The notes under the pieces: model-generated | What the model saw: only the letters and a program-made list of their open reading frames with translations | Told to the model about the DNA's origin: nothing | Databases searched by the model: none | Source: JBDTNL01 sp039933785 | Lineage (GTDB): Bacteria; Acidobacteriota; Thermoanaerobaculia; Multivoradales; JAGPDF01 | Direction of reading: 5' to 3' | Length of the DNA stretch: 64,000 nucleotides | NCBI GenBank assembly: GCA_039933785.1 | Contig: JBDTNL010000011.1 | Location: 7,455-71,454, forward strand | Shown: one piece after another, positions 44,206-53,087 of the stretch | How positions within the stretch are numbered: position 1 is the stretch's first letter | Layout of the letters: each line of letters starts with the position of its first letter | Program-made: the position numbers and the translations under genes

Positions 44206-46149
44206 ATGGCACGCCCGGAGCATGTCCAACAGCTTGATCGGCAGGTGGCGGCGGCGGTGGAGCGTGCCGTCCGCGGCATGCGCGAACAGTTCGGCGGGCG
44301 CTTGCGCCAGGCGAGCGACGAGCTTCTGAAGCTCCTCCAAGAATCGACTCCCGATGTGCCGCAGAGCTTCATCCACGAGGACGATCTTTCGCCGATCGTC
44401 GCCACGGCGCGCGCCGAAGGCCGTGCTGACGGCGTGCGCGAGATGCACTCCGGATTTTCGCGTATCGATCGCGCGCAGACGCAGTCCGAGGCCCTCGAGG
44501 CTCTACTGCAAGCGGCCACGCTGTTCGCGTCGCGCGCGGCGCTGTTCTTGACTCGTCCCGAAGGCGCTCACGGCTGGGCTGGCTTTGGTTTCGGTGAATC
44601 GGCGGCGACGCTTTCGACGGTGGAGATCTCGTACGCGGATGCCGCGTGGGCGCGGTTGGCCGAAGGGCGCGGCAGCGTCGAGCTCGACGCCGCGGATTGC
44701 GCGCGGCTTTGCGGTCGGCTCGAGGCCTCGGCGCCTCGGGACGGCGTCTTGATTCCGCTGGTTCTGCGCGATCAGGTTGCGGCGGCGCTCTATGCCGACC
44801 GGTTGACGGAAGCATCGCGACTGGACATCGAAGCCCTTCAGGCGCTCACCCAGAGCACGGCATTGGCTATCGAAACCCTGCCCTTCAGAAACCGCGCATC
44901 CACGCCGACGCTTCGGCTGGCCGAAGCCTCGGCGCCGGCGCTCGGTCTGTGGCGACCCGACCTCACGCCGCCGGAAGACATGGCCGCGCAGTCGACTCCC
45001 TGGGCGGCTCCGGTGGAAGAGAATGCGCCTGCCGAAGGCATCGAGGAGGCCGCCGAAGACCTCCACGCCGAGCCCGATGCGTTGTCGGCGGCAGCCGGCT
45101 TCTCGTTCTCCGAGCCGGCGAAGCCGATCCAACCGGAGTCGGCCCTGTCGTGGTCGGCGTTCACTCCCGAACCGCTGCCCGAGGTCGCCGAAGTGGCGGA
45201 ACCGGCCTTCCTTTCCACGGCCCCGCTGCCGGTCGAGACGGAGTCGGATCTCTTCGAACCCGCCGATCCTGTGGAGCTCGCGGCGGCGACCTTTGCCCAG
45301 CCCACCCAGCCCGCTGAGGCCGTCGCCGATGAGGTTTGGGTTCTCGAGGCCGATGGCGCGCCCGCCGAACCGGAAGCCATGGAGCTGGTCGGCGGCTTCG
45401 ACTTGCCTACCCCCGCGGCGCCCGCTCCGGAGGCCATCGCCTGGATCCCAGAACCTGAGCCCGAGTTGCTCGAACCGTTGCCGGCCGCGGCGCCAGCGAA
45501 CACCCAAATGTTCACCCTCGAGCCGAGTGCCGCCGCCGTCCCGCCGACAAGCGTTTTTTCAGCGCCCCCGGAGACGACCGCGGCGATCGACCTGTCGGAT
45601 GACCAGACGTTACTCCTCGAGCGCCGCTCGCGCACCCAAGAGCCGGCACTCTCCGGACCTTCGACCCAGGAAATGCAACTTCCCGGTGTTAGTCCGGAGG
45701 TCGCTGGGGACGACGACACCCACCCTGGAATGCATCGCGGCAGCGGCAAGATCGACGCCCCCGCTCGTGGGCCGGAGCGAGCCACCACTTGGCAGCCCGG
45801 AGTCACCTCCGAGGTGCGGCCGCCGGCCGATCTCGCAGGCCCGGGTTGGGCTTTCGCCACGACTCGCGTCGCCGCGGCGGTGGCCGCGCCCGGCGAGGAG
45901 AGCCTGCACGAGGAGGCCCGCCGGCTGGCCCGCTTGTTGGTCAGCGAGATCAAGCTCTACAACGAGGAACAGGTCGAGGAAGGCCGGCGCTCGCGAGACA
46001 TCTACGAGCGTTTGAAGGAAGACATCGACCGCTCGCGCCAGATGTACGAGGAGCGCGTCGACGAACGCGTGCGCAACAAGACCGACTACTTCTATCAGGA
46101 GTTGGTGCGCATCTTGGCGGCGGGTGATGCCAAGACGCTCGGCATCTAA
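44206..46149 (+). CDS. Coiled-coil, GAF-like and disordered multidomain protein, unknown function
   Basis: 647 residues from ATG 44206 (Shine-Dalgarno AAGGAGCGAGG). A basic coiled coil (1-45) precedes a GAF-like domain (about 75-230) with ALLQAATLFASRAALFL, then DGVLIPLVLRDQVAAALYAD and ALTQSTALAIET. About 320 residues (235-560) of acidic, Pro/Ala/Glu-rich low-complexity linker with no predicted fold follow. The last 80 residues are a charged helical domain: EEARRLARLLVSEIKLYNEE, RDIYERLKEDIDRSRQMYEE and KTDYFYQELVRILA. I recall this C-terminal block in many acidobacterial and deltaproteobacterial proteins without a known role. No transmembrane segment. It precedes a lytic transglycosylase by 36 nt, so a link to cell-wall or polar functions is possible but unproven. 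Confidence 0.75.
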   Translation: MARPEHVQQLDRQVAAAVERAVRGMREQFGGRLRQASDELLKLLQESTPDVPQSFIHEDDLSPIVATARAEGRADGVREMHSGFSRIDRAQTQSEALEALLQAATLFASRAALFLTRPEGAHGWAGFGFGESAATLSTVEISYADAAWARLAEGRGSVELDAADCARLCGRLEASAPRDGVLIPLVLRDQVAAALYADRLTEASRLDIEALQALTQSTALAIETLPFRNRASTPTLRLAEASAPALGLWRPDLTPPEDMAAQSTPWAAPVEENAPAEGIEEAAEDLHAEPDALSAAAGFSFSEPAKPIQPESALSWSAFTPEPLPEVAEVAEPAFLSTAPLPVETESDLFEPADPVELAAATFAQPTQPAEAVADEVWVLEADGAPAEPEAMELVGGFDLPTPAAPAPEAIAWIPEPEPELLEPLPAAAPANTQMFTLEPSAAAVPPTSVFSAPPETTAAIDLSDDQTLLLERRSRTQEPALSGPSTQEMQLPGVSPEVAGDDDTHPGMHRGSGKIDAPARGPERATTWQPGVTSEVRPPADLAGPGWAFATTRVAAAVAAPGEESLHEEARRLARLLVSEIKLYNEEQVEEGRRSRDIYERLKEDIDRSRQMYEERVDERVRNKTDYFYQELVRILAAGDAKTLGI

Positions 46150-46185
46150 ACCAAGCACGGTCTCGGGGTCTTCGAGGGCAGTCCA

Positions 46186-48417
46186 TTGCAATTGCGTCGC
46201 CTGAGTCTCAGCACTCTCTTCGCGGGTTCGTTGCTGCTCCAGCCGGGGACGAGCTCGACGGCTCAACCTACGCCAGCCGTTCCCGCCGGGCCGATGACTC
46301 TCGTCCTCGCGGGGTTCGACGACGCGGCGAACGCGCTTCGTGGGCGCGACTGCCAGCGCGCTCTGGATCTTCTCCGACAGAAGGCCGACACTTCGTCTGC
46401 GGACTCCAGCGGTCAAGCCGCGGCGACGGCGCGGCTGCTCCGCGGCATGTATGCCCATGCCTGCGACGATCCCGTCGCCGCTGAAGCGGCGCTTGCGCAA
46501 GCCGCGGCCCCGGGAGGCGCGCTCGAGGACTGGCGCCTGCTCTTGCTCTCCGACAGCGCCGCGGCTCTCGGCCACGTCCCCGGCGCGCAAGCCGCTCTCG
46601 CGCGACTCATCGAGGACTATCCGGACTCGCCATTGCGTCCCGATGCGGTAGCGCGCGCCGCGGCCCTGGCCGACAAGGCCGGCGACCGGGTGCGCGCTAC
46701 CGAGCTGGTCGCCCTCGGCCGGCGGCAGGCGTTCGGCGCGGTCATCGAGACTCGCCTCGACCTCTTGGCTTTCGCCGCCGCGCGACGGTCGGGATCGCTC
46801 GTCGAACAGCGCGACGCAGCCAAGCGACTGCTCATTCAGTCGCCGCTCGAAGCCGCGGACGTCAAGGCGGCCGAAGTCTTCCGCAGCGCGAGCGGCAATC
46901 TCGACTGGGCAAGCTTCCTCAGCCTGGACGAGACCCTTGCCCGTAGCGCTCGCCTTCTCGAACTCGGCATCGCCGAGGGTGCGTCGGCCTCGCTCTCCGC
47001 GGTGCCGCTAGGCAAGCGCGATGTCCGCTGGTACACCTTGCAAGCGCGCGCGCTCACCACGTCCAGGCGCGGTCTCGAGGCCTTGAAGCTCCTGCAGTCA
47101 TTGCCCGCGCCGGCGGACAAGCAGCAACTCGCCGCCCTCGAATGGGAACGCGCCGACGCGGCACGTGACGCGGCCATCGCGCGGCATGGCAAAGGCGCGC
47201 TGAGCGCCGCGGTCCGTGCCGCCTACGCCGACGAAGCGCGCCTTCATCTCGAGCGCGTCGCTGATGCGGGTGGCGATCCTCGGTTGACGGCGCGGGCGCT
47301 CCGGCGGTTATTCACCGAGATCGGCGACAACGGCGCCTTCGAGCAGGCGCTGCGCGTCCTGAAACGGCTGAAGCAGATCGACCCTGCCGACGACGTCGGC
47401 ACGCGCTTCCTGTTTGGTGCCGGCTGGGAAGAGTACCGGCGAGGCAATTTCACCGGCGCGATCGGCAATTGGAGCGAGCTCATCGCGCTTTATCCGCAGA
47501 GCAAGTCGGCGCGCGGGGCGCGCTACTGGACCGGTCGTTCGTTCGCCGGGCTCGGCCAAACCACGCGCGCCAACGAGATCTACCGCGACATCGCATCCTC
47601 GGACACCACCGATTTCTATCGCCGTCACGCACTTGCCCGCCTAGGCAGCGCACCGGTGCCGAGCGAGGAGCCGGCATCGCCGCGCGAGATCTGGCCGGAC
47701 GACCCGCGCCTCGAGCGCGCGCGCGCCTTGACCGACCTCGGTCTCGACAACCTCGGACTGACCGAGCTCGACGCGGTCGCCGCGCGCATGGGCCGGACCC
47801 TCGACCCACGAGCCTCGGCGGCGCTTCGCGCCCTGATCCTGTCGCGCCAGGGAGCGCGGCGTGAAAGCCTGCCGATTCTGCGTACCGCGTTTCCCGAGCT
47901 GACGACCGCCCGTCAGGCGGCCCTGCCCGACGAGGCCCTGAGGCTCTACTACCCGGTCGACTACGCCGAGTCCGTGCGCGCGTCCGCGCAGTCGGAGGGG
48001 CTGCCTGCCGGGCTGGTCTTCGCGATCATCCATCAAGAGAGCGGCTTCGACGCTGGCGCGATCAGCCACGCGGGAGCCCGCGGCCTGATGCAGCTCATGA
48101 ATCCGACCGGCCGCGAGCTCGCCGGCCGCCTCGGATTACCGTACGCCAGCAGCAAGCTCGTCGATCCAGCGTTCAGCGTCCGCCTCGGTACCGCGTACTT
48201 CAGGCAGCTGCTCAATATGTTCGACGGCAAGCTCGAGCTCGCCCTGGCGAGCTACAACAGCGGTCCGGGAAGAATTCAGCGCCTCTGGCGGGCCGGCCAA
48301 GGCGACCTCGACAGCTTCGTCGAGAACCTGCGGCCCGAAGAGACCAAGAACTACGTCAAGCGCATCCTGGTCATCAGCGACAGCTACCGGCAGCTCTATC
48401 CGCCGCCGGCCGGATGA
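46186..48417 (+). CDS. Soluble lytic murein transglycosylase (Slt70-like)
   Basis: 743 residues from TTG 46186, chosen because LRRLSLSTLFAGSLLLQPG is a signal peptide; the first ATG would remove it. Residues about 40-570 are a helical TPR-like superhelix (many Ala/Leu repeats). The catalytic domain (about 590-735) has the glutamate Glu618 in AIIHQESGFDAGA, AGARGLMQLMNPTGRELA and LASYNSGPGRIQRLW, the typical SLT motifs. It cleaves the MurNAc-GlcNAc bond of peptidoglycan with anhydro-ring formation in the periplasm. Its stop overlaps the start of the next gene (ATGA at 48414). Confidence 0.92.
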   Translation: MQLRRLSLSTLFAGSLLLQPGTSSTAQPTPAVPAGPMTLVLAGFDDAANALRGRDCQRALDLLRQKADTSSADSSGQAAATARLLRGMYAHACDDPVAAEAALAQAAAPGGALEDWRLLLLSDSAAALGHVPGAQAALARLIEDYPDSPLRPDAVARAAALADKAGDRVRATELVALGRRQAFGAVIETRLDLLAFAAARRSGSLVEQRDAAKRLLIQSPLEAADVKAAEVFRSASGNLDWASFLSLDETLARSARLLELGIAEGASASLSAVPLGKRDVRWYTLQARALTTSRRGLEALKLLQSLPAPADKQQLAALEWERADAARDAAIARHGKGALSAAVRAAYADEARLHLERVADAGGDPRLTARALRRLFTEIGDNGAFEQALRVLKRLKQIDPADDVGTRFLFGAGWEEYRRGNFTGAIGNWSELIALYPQSKSARGARYWTGRSFAGLGQTTRANEIYRDIASSDTTDFYRRHALARLGSAPVPSEEPASPREIWPDDPRLERARALTDLGLDNLGLTELDAVAARMGRTLDPRASAALRALILSRQGARRESLPILRTAFPELTTARQAALPDEALRLYYPVDYAESVRASAQSEGLPAGLVFAIIHQESGFDAGAISHAGARGLMQLMNPTGRELAGRLGLPYASSKLVDPAFSVRLGTAYFRQLLNMFDGKLELALASYNSGPGRIQRLWRAGQGDLDSFVENLRPEETKNYVKRILVISDSYRQLYPPPAG

Positions 48418-49805
48418 TCTTGCGCCGCAGAAATCTCGCCCTCCTCCTCGCCACCTTCGTTTGCGCTCTTGGTTGTGCGACGAAGACTGCGCCTCCGCCA
48501 GTCCTTCTCATTTCGGTCAACGGACTGCGTGCGGACGCTCTCGGCCCGCGATTGACGCCCAATCTGCACGCACTGACGGCTTCGGCAAGCTGGTCTGGAA
48601 GGGCGATCTCGACGTCGTCCGACAACGCCCCGGCTCTCGCTTCAGTGCTTACGGGTTTGCGACCCTGGCAGCACCAAGTCCTGCTCGACGGCGGCGTGCT
48701 GGCGCGGCGGTACATCACGATCGCCCAAGCCCTGGGCACGCTCGGCTACCACACCGCCGGGTTTGCCCATCAGCGCAACTTGAGACGTGCCAACGGCCTG
48801 GCGCGCGGGTTCGATGCGTTCGATGGCGACAGCAACATCGAACGCATCTGCAGGGAAATCGCGCGAACGGACGCGGCACCGACGCTCATTTGGGCGCATC
48901 TCGATCCGTTGCGCGAAGGCTACCGGCGCCTCGACCGCTTTCTACCGCGCCTCGAAGGGGCTCCGAGAGACCTGCCCGAGCAGGTCACACCGATCGACAT
49001 CGAGCGCTGGTTCGATCTGGCTAAGCCAATGCCCGCGGGAGTTCGCGCCCAGTTTTGGGCGCTCTACCAAACCGACATCGCGCTGGTCGACGAACAGGTC
49101 GGAGATCTCCTCAAAGCGCTGCGGGACTCGGGCCGATTCGACGACACCTTGATCGCCGTGGTGTCCACACACGGCGAGGACTTCGGCGAGCACGGACAAT
49201 CGAGCCACGGCGGTAGCCTCGGCCGCGCACTCATCGAGGTGCCCCTTATTCTCAAGCTGCCCAGGGCCAAGAACCGCGAGACGTCGGCTCTAGTGATCCC
49301 GGCCACGGAGCGGGTGTCGATCGCCCGCCTGTTTGCCACCATCCTGAAGGCTGCCGGGGGTGAGCCGCCGCCCGGAGTGGCTCCGCACCTCGGCATCCGC
49401 GACCCCGCGGGCGCGATCTCTGAGCTTTACGCAAAGAACGGCGTCAATTCGAGCAGCCTCGTGGTCGGCGACCTGCAGCTCGAGCGCAGCGTCCGATTCG
49501 CTGAAGCCGACCCGGACTACTATCGCGCCCGCCTGGCTGTGATCGGCGTCGACGCATCGCCGGCGCTTTCGAAGCCGGCTCAGCTCATCCTCACCCAGGC
49601 GCTCAAGCCCTTCCGTCAGCGGCTACCCTGGCGCGGCAACGGAGACTCGCCGACCCTCCGCATCCAACGTTGGCTGGTGGACGGCGGTATCGAGACGATT
49701 CAGGATCCGTTGCTGGAGCGCCGGCTGCTCGCTCAAATCGAGCGCGGCTACTTCGCCTTCGTGCCCGAGGAATTGACCGCCCGCGAGTCCTTGCGGCGGC
49801 GGTGA
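48414..49805 (+). CDS. Sulfatase-fold lipoprotein with degenerate active site
   Basis: 463 residues from ATG 48414, overlapping the transglycosylase stop by 4 nt. The N-terminus ends in FVCALGC with Cys21 as possible lipoprotein site. The alkaline-phosphatase/sulfatase fold is visible: LLISVNGLRADAL, LTPNLHALTASA, VLTGLRPWQHQV, IWAHLDPLREGY and VVSTHGEDFGEHGQSSHGG. The key residues have changed. The formylglycine motif C/S-x-P-x-R is Asn71-Ala-Pro-Ala-Leu, the first metal Asp is Asn36 (SVNGLRAD), and the DHGE aspartate is Thr (STHGE). True hydrolysis of sulfate esters is therefore unlikely. It may be a binding or scaffold protein, perhaps linked to the preceding lytic enzyme. Confidence 0.82.
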   Translation: MILRRRNLALLLATFVCALGCATKTAPPPVLLISVNGLRADALGPRLTPNLHALTASASWSGRAISTSSDNAPALASVLTGLRPWQHQVLLDGGVLARRYITIAQALGTLGYHTAGFAHQRNLRRANGLARGFDAFDGDSNIERICREIARTDAAPTLIWAHLDPLREGYRRLDRFLPRLEGAPRDLPEQVTPIDIERWFDLAKPMPAGVRAQFWALYQTDIALVDEQVGDLLKALRDSGRFDDTLIAVVSTHGEDFGEHGQSSHGGSLGRALIEVPLILKLPRAKNRETSALVIPATERVSIARLFATILKAAGGEPPPGVAPHLGIRDPAGAISELYAKNGVNSSSLVVGDLQLERSVRFAEADPDYYRARLAVIGVDASPALSKPAQLILTQALKPFRQRLPWRGNGDSPTLRIQRWLVDGGIETIQDPLLERRLLAQIERGYFAFVPEELTARESLRRR

Positions 49806-49811
49806 TATATT
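49803..49811 (+). promoter_or_regulatory. Extended -10 promoter of the tRNA gene
   Basis: TGATATATT is an extended -10 (TGn plus TATATT). It overlaps the stop codon of the preceding gene and starts transcription near 49818, about 23 nt before the tRNA. No convincing -35 is present 17 nt upstream. Confidence 0.5.
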
Positions 49812-49840
49812 CCAAAGCTCCCCCACAGCGGGGGTGCCCG

Positions 49841-49916
49841 GGGTCCATAGCTCAGCGGTTAGAGCATCCGGCTCATAACCGGTTGGTCCCTGGTTCGAAT
49901 CCAGGTGGACCCACCA
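49841..49916 (+). tRNA. tRNA with CAT anticodon (elongator Met or Ile2)
   Basis: Cloverleaf is clear: acceptor GGGTCCA pairs with TGGACCC (49906-49912), D-arm GCTC...GAGC, anticodon loop CTCATAA with CAT at 49874-49876, T-arm CCTGG TTCGAAT CCAGG, discriminator A at 49913 and encoded CCA at 49914-49916. It is not an initiator because base pair 1-72 is G-C. The anticodon arm and variable loop (ACCGG-TTGGTC) resemble tRNA-Ile2 (CAU read as lysidine-AU) of E. coli and Bacillus as much as elongator tRNA-Met. Charging specificity cannot be fixed from sequence alone. Confidence 0.93.
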
Positions 49917-50021
49917 CCAGGGAGCAGCCCAGATTGAACGTCGACCGATCTCAGCGGGTGTCAGATCAGCAGGACGGAGGAGCAGCCGCCGTCCAGCCCA
50001 TCGCCCCGGTCCGAAGTGTAC

Positions 50022-50056
50022 GAGGGGGTGCTCCAGCGAGCACCCCCTCACTTTTT
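50022..50056 (+). terminator. Terminator after the tRNA gene
   Basis: A perfect 12-bp stem (GAGGGGGTGCTC, loop CAGC, GAGCACCCCCTC) is followed by A C and five T. It ends the tRNA transcript about 105 nt after the CCA and lies 20 nt before the next ATG. Confidence 0.9.
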
Positions 50057-50076
50057 GTGCAAAGGAAACGCTCGGC

Positions 50077-50817
50077 ATGAACAGTCCCCTCGAGAGCATC
50101 GTCGCACTGCAAAGCACGCTCCGCCGTCTCGCCGAGGTCGAAGCGCGGCTTAACGGGATCCCGGACAGCATGCGCGAGCTGCACGAGCAGCACACCGCGC
50201 GCAGCGCCGAGATCGAAGCCCTGAACTCCGCCGCGGCCGAGGCCGGCACGGAGCGGCGCGTCGCCGAGGGCGCGATCGCCGACACCCAGGAGAAACTCCA
50301 GCACTTCCAGCAACAGATCAGCCTGGTCCGCACGCAGCGCGAGTATGCGGCGCTCCTGCAGGAGATCGATACCGCCAAGTCGTCGGTCAAGGGGTTGGAG
50401 GACCAGGCGCTGCAGGCATTCGAGCGCGAAGGCAAGGCGCAGAGCGAGCTCGAGACTCAGCAGGAAGCCTTCGCCGACACCGACAAGGCGTACGCGGTCG
50501 AGCTCAAGCGTTGGGAAGCCGAGAAGCCGAGCATCGCCGCCGAGGCCTCGATGTTGAAATCTCAGGTGAGCGAGCTCGAGGGCCAGGTCGCACCCGCACT
50601 GCTGTCGCGCTTCAACCGCCTCTTGCAGCGTAGCCGCGGCGACGCTCTCGCGGCCATCCGCCTCGCCGAGCGGGTCGGCAAGGGACCGCAGATCTGGTCC
50701 TGCGGCGCCTGCAACTTCCGCGTCCGTCCGCAGGTGGTGGTCGAGATCCGCAACGCCGGTGCGATTCTCGAGTGCGACAGCTGCAAGCGCATCCTCTACG
50801 TCGCTCCGGAAGGCTGA
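50077..50817 (+). CDS. Zinc-ribbon coiled-coil protein (CT398/DUF164-like)
   Basis: 246 residues from ATG 50077 with AAAGGA upstream. Residues about 5-185 are a long antiparallel coiled coil rich in Glu/Ala/Gln (for example IADTQEKLQHFQQQISLV). A C-terminal treble-clef-like zinc ribbon carries CGAC and CDSC: SCGACNFRVRP, then ILECDSCKRILYVAPE. This is the zf-RING_7/C4-type family, present in many bacteria, with links to nucleic acids or chaperone-like binding but no firm function. The next gene begins immediately after its stop. Confidence 0.88.
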   Translation: MNSPLESIVALQSTLRRLAEVEARLNGIPDSMRELHEQHTARSAEIEALNSAAAEAGTERRVAEGAIADTQEKLQHFQQQISLVRTQREYAALLQEIDTAKSSVKGLEDQALQAFEREGKAQSELETQQEAFADTDKAYAVELKRWEAEKPSIAAEASMLKSQVSELEGQVAPALLSRFNRLLQRSRGDALAAIRLAERVGKGPQIWSCGACNFRVRPQVVVEIRNAGAILECDSCKRILYVAPEG

Positions 50818-51258
50818 ATGGCGGAGCCCAACACGCCAACCTCGGCCCGCGCCTGGATCGACGGCGCCTCGCGCGGCAATCCCGGCGAGGCGGGCTTCGG
50901 AGTCCTTTTCGAGCAGGACGGAGAGCGCAGCGAGATCACCGGGTTCCTCGGCCGCACGACCAACAACGTCGCCGAGTACTCCGCGTTGCTCGCCGCCTTG
51001 ACCCACGCCCACCGCACAGGGGTGCACACCCTGTCGCTCTATTCCGATTCTGAGTTGCTGGTGCGCCAGCTCAACGGTCAATACAAGGTGAAAGCCGCGC
51101 ATTTGATACCGATGTACCTCAAGGTGCTGCAGCTGAAGCGCGGCATCCCGAAGCTCCGGGTCGAACACGTGCGGCGCGAACAGAACAACCAAGCCGACGG
51201 CCTCGCCAACCGCGCCATCGACCTGCGCGAGCCGGTGCCCGATTGGCTGGAGCTTTAA
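50818..51258 (+). CDS. RNase HI-family ribonuclease
   Basis: 146 residues from ATG 50818, which follows TGA 50815-50817 directly. Catalytic acids: Asp15 in IDGASRGNPGEAG, Glu53 in NNVAEYSALLAAL, Asp77 in SLYSDSELLVRQLNG and Asp127 in EQNNQADGLANRAID. This is the short prokaryotic RNase HI-like group ('reverse transcriptase-like' in many databases), which degrades RNA in RNA-DNA hybrids. The C-terminal Trp-rich tail is short. The YggS start lies inside its last codons (16-nt overlap). Confidence 0.9.
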   Translation: MAEPNTPTSARAWIDGASRGNPGEAGFGVLFEQDGERSEITGFLGRTTNNVAEYSALLAALTHAHRTGVHTLSLYSDSELLVRQLNGQYKVKAAHLIPMYLKVLQLKRGIPKLRVEHVRREQNNQADGLANRAIDLREPVPDWLEL

Positions 51259-51944
51259 GCGATCCCATCGCGACTCGCCTGACGGCGATTCGCTCCCGCA
51301 TCGAAAAAGCCTGTGCCCGCTCGGGCCGCGATGCGGCTGCCGTCACTCTGGTCGGCGCCAGCAAGACTCACGACTCGATCATTCTGCGCGCCGCGTACGA
51401 CGCCGGCCTCAAGATCTTTGGCGAGAATCGCGTGCAAGAAGGTCAGCGCAAAGCGCCGGAGTTGCCCGCCGACTGCGCCTGGCACCTGCTGGGCCCGCTG
51501 CAGACCAACAAGGTGCGCCCCGCCGTCGCGACCTTCTCGGTCTTCCACGCCGTCGATCGCGAGAAGGTGGCGCGAGCTCTAGATCAGGAGTGCGCCGCGC
51601 GCAACGAGTATCGCGAGGCGTTTCTGGAGATCAACCTGGGCGGCGAAGAGAGCAAGCACGGCTTCGCCGTCGAGACGCTACTCACCGAGGCCGCGCCGCT
51701 CGCGGCACTCGCGCATCTAAGAGTCGTCGGGCTGATGGCGATTCCGCCGGTCGAAGAAGACCCCGAAAGGGCACGTGCTTGGTTCCGACGGCTGCGCGAC
51801 CTTCGGGATCGGATGAGTGCTCGACCGGAGTGGTCGGCCTGGCCCGGCCTCCTCAGCATGGGGATGAGCGCCGACTTCGAGATCGCGATCGAAGAGGGCG
51901 CGACGCATGTGCGGGTGGGGACGGCGCTCTTCGGAGAACGCTAG
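51243..51944 (+). CDS. YggS-family PLP homeostasis protein
   Basis: 233 residues from TTG 51243, an assignment that overlaps the RNase H gene by 16 nt; no later ATG keeps the N-terminal helix. The single alpha/beta-barrel PLP protein has the lysine Lys41 in LVGASKTHDS, FGENRVQEGQ, WHLLGPLQTNK, LEINLGGEESKHGF, VVGLMAIPP, SMGMSADFEIAI and VRVGTALFG. It buffers PLP and affects amino-acid metabolism but is not a known enzyme. The family is normally about 220-240 residues. Confidence 0.93.
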   Translation: MAGALSDPIATRLTAIRSRIEKACARSGRDAAAVTLVGASKTHDSIILRAAYDAGLKIFGENRVQEGQRKAPELPADCAWHLLGPLQTNKVRPAVATFSVFHAVDREKVARALDQECAARNEYREAFLEINLGGEESKHGFAVETLLTEAAPLAALAHLRVVGLMAIPPVEEDPERARAWFRRLRDLRDRMSARPEWSAWPGLLSMGMSADFEIAIEEGATHVRVGTALFGER

Positions 51945-52034
51945 TTGTTCCCTATGTTCGGCAAGCCGTCGAAGTCCGAGTAGGTGCTGCACGATCCCCG
52001 GGCCGAACGCCGTGTTACGCTCCCGCGCGTTCTC

Positions 52035-53087
52035 ATGAAGCGTGCGCTTGCGCTCCTCGGCGGCCTGTTTCTGCTCCATTTGGCGCTCCTCGCGGTGCGG
52101 CCGGCTGGGCCGGCGGTGGAGTCCGCGACGGCCACCAAGGCGGCGAGCGGACCGCGTGTCGGGATCGTCTTCGACGTCGGCGGGCGGGGAGACAAATCGT
52201 TCAACGACGGCGCCTGGAATGGCGCCGAGCGCGCCGAGCGCGAGCTCGGGGCGCGAGTCCGGTTCGTCGAACCCGGCGATGGGTCGGACCGCGAGGCGGG
52301 GCTCCGGCTGCTGGCGGCAGAAGGCATGGATCTGGTCATCGGTGTGGGCTTCATCTTCACCGACGATCTCCTCACCCTGGCCGCTGAATATCCGAGGGTT
52401 CATTTCGCCGGCGTCGACCTCGCCCTGCGTACCGACGCACAAGGGCATCCATTGCCGATGCCGCCCAATCTCGCGGCGCTCAAGTTCCGCGAGGAGGAAG
52501 GGTCCTTTCTGGTCGGTGCGCTCGCCGCATTGGTCGGAAACTCGAAGAAAGTCGGCTTCGTCGGGGGCATGGACATTCCCCTGATTCACAAGTTCGAGCA
52601 GGGCTACCGGCAAGGCGTCGCGGCGGTGTGCGCCGATTGCGAGGTCATCGCGCAGTACGCGGGCGTCACGCCCGAGGCCTTTCGCAATCCCGGCAAGGGC
52701 AAGGAGCTCGGCTTGTCCCAATACCAGGCGGGCGTGAATGTCATCTTCCACGCCGCCGGTTCGACCGGACTCGGAGTTTTCGAGGCCGCGCGGGCGAGCG
52801 GCAAGCTCGGGATCGGCGTCGATGCCGATCAGTACGCCGAGGCGCCGGGCTTCGTGCTCACCTCGATGACCAAGGGTGTCGACACCTCGGTGTACGACGC
52901 CATCGCGAGAGTGAAGAGCGGCACCTTCAAGGGCGGCGTCTATGCCTTCGGCCTAGCCGAGAACGGCGTCGGGTACGTCTACGACCAGAACAACAAGGCG
53001 CTGATTCCGGACGCCGCGCATGCCCGCGTCGAAGCGCTTCGGCAAGACATCATCGCCGGCCGCATTCACGTCACGGTGAAGCAGTGA
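52035..53087 (+). CDS. BMP-family nucleoside-binding protein of an ABC importer
   Basis: 350 residues from ATG 52035, chosen because the hydrophobic segment LALLGGLFLLHLALLAVR follows it; there is no clear ribosome site, and no lipobox cysteine, so it is likely a periplasmic or membrane-tethered form. The Bmp/PnrA fold is visible: VGIVFDVGGRGDKSFNDGAW, GVGFIFTDDLLTLA, FAGVDLAL, KVGFVGGMDIPL, NVIFHAAGSTGLG, SMTKGVDTSVYDA and GVGYVYD. Family members bind purine nucleosides or related ligands. It precedes the ATPase gene with a GTGA overlap. Confidence 0.93.
   Translation: MKRALALLGGLFLLHLALLAVRPAGPAVESATATKAASGPRVGIVFDVGGRGDKSFNDGAWNGAERAERELGARVRFVEPGDGSDREAGLRLLAAEGMDLVIGVGFIFTDDLLTLAAEYPRVHFAGVDLALRTDAQGHPLPMPPNLAALKFREEEGSFLVGALAALVGNSKKVGFVGGMDIPLIHKFEQGYRQGVAAVCADCEVIAQYAGVTPEAFRNPGKGKELGLSQYQAGVNVIFHAAGSTGLGVFEAARASGKLGIGVDADQYAEAPGFVLTSMTKGVDTSVYDAIARVKSGTFKGGVYAFGLAENGVGYVYDQNNKALIPDAAHARVEALRQDIIAGRIHVTVKQ

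Noticed and set aside
49917..50021. Possible small SRP (4.5S) RNA downstream of the tRNA, because GTGTCAGATC and GGAGGAGCAGCC recall its conserved loop
   Set aside because: The flanking bases do not pair as domain IV requires, and the central stem-tetraloop is absent; it is more likely tRNA trailer.
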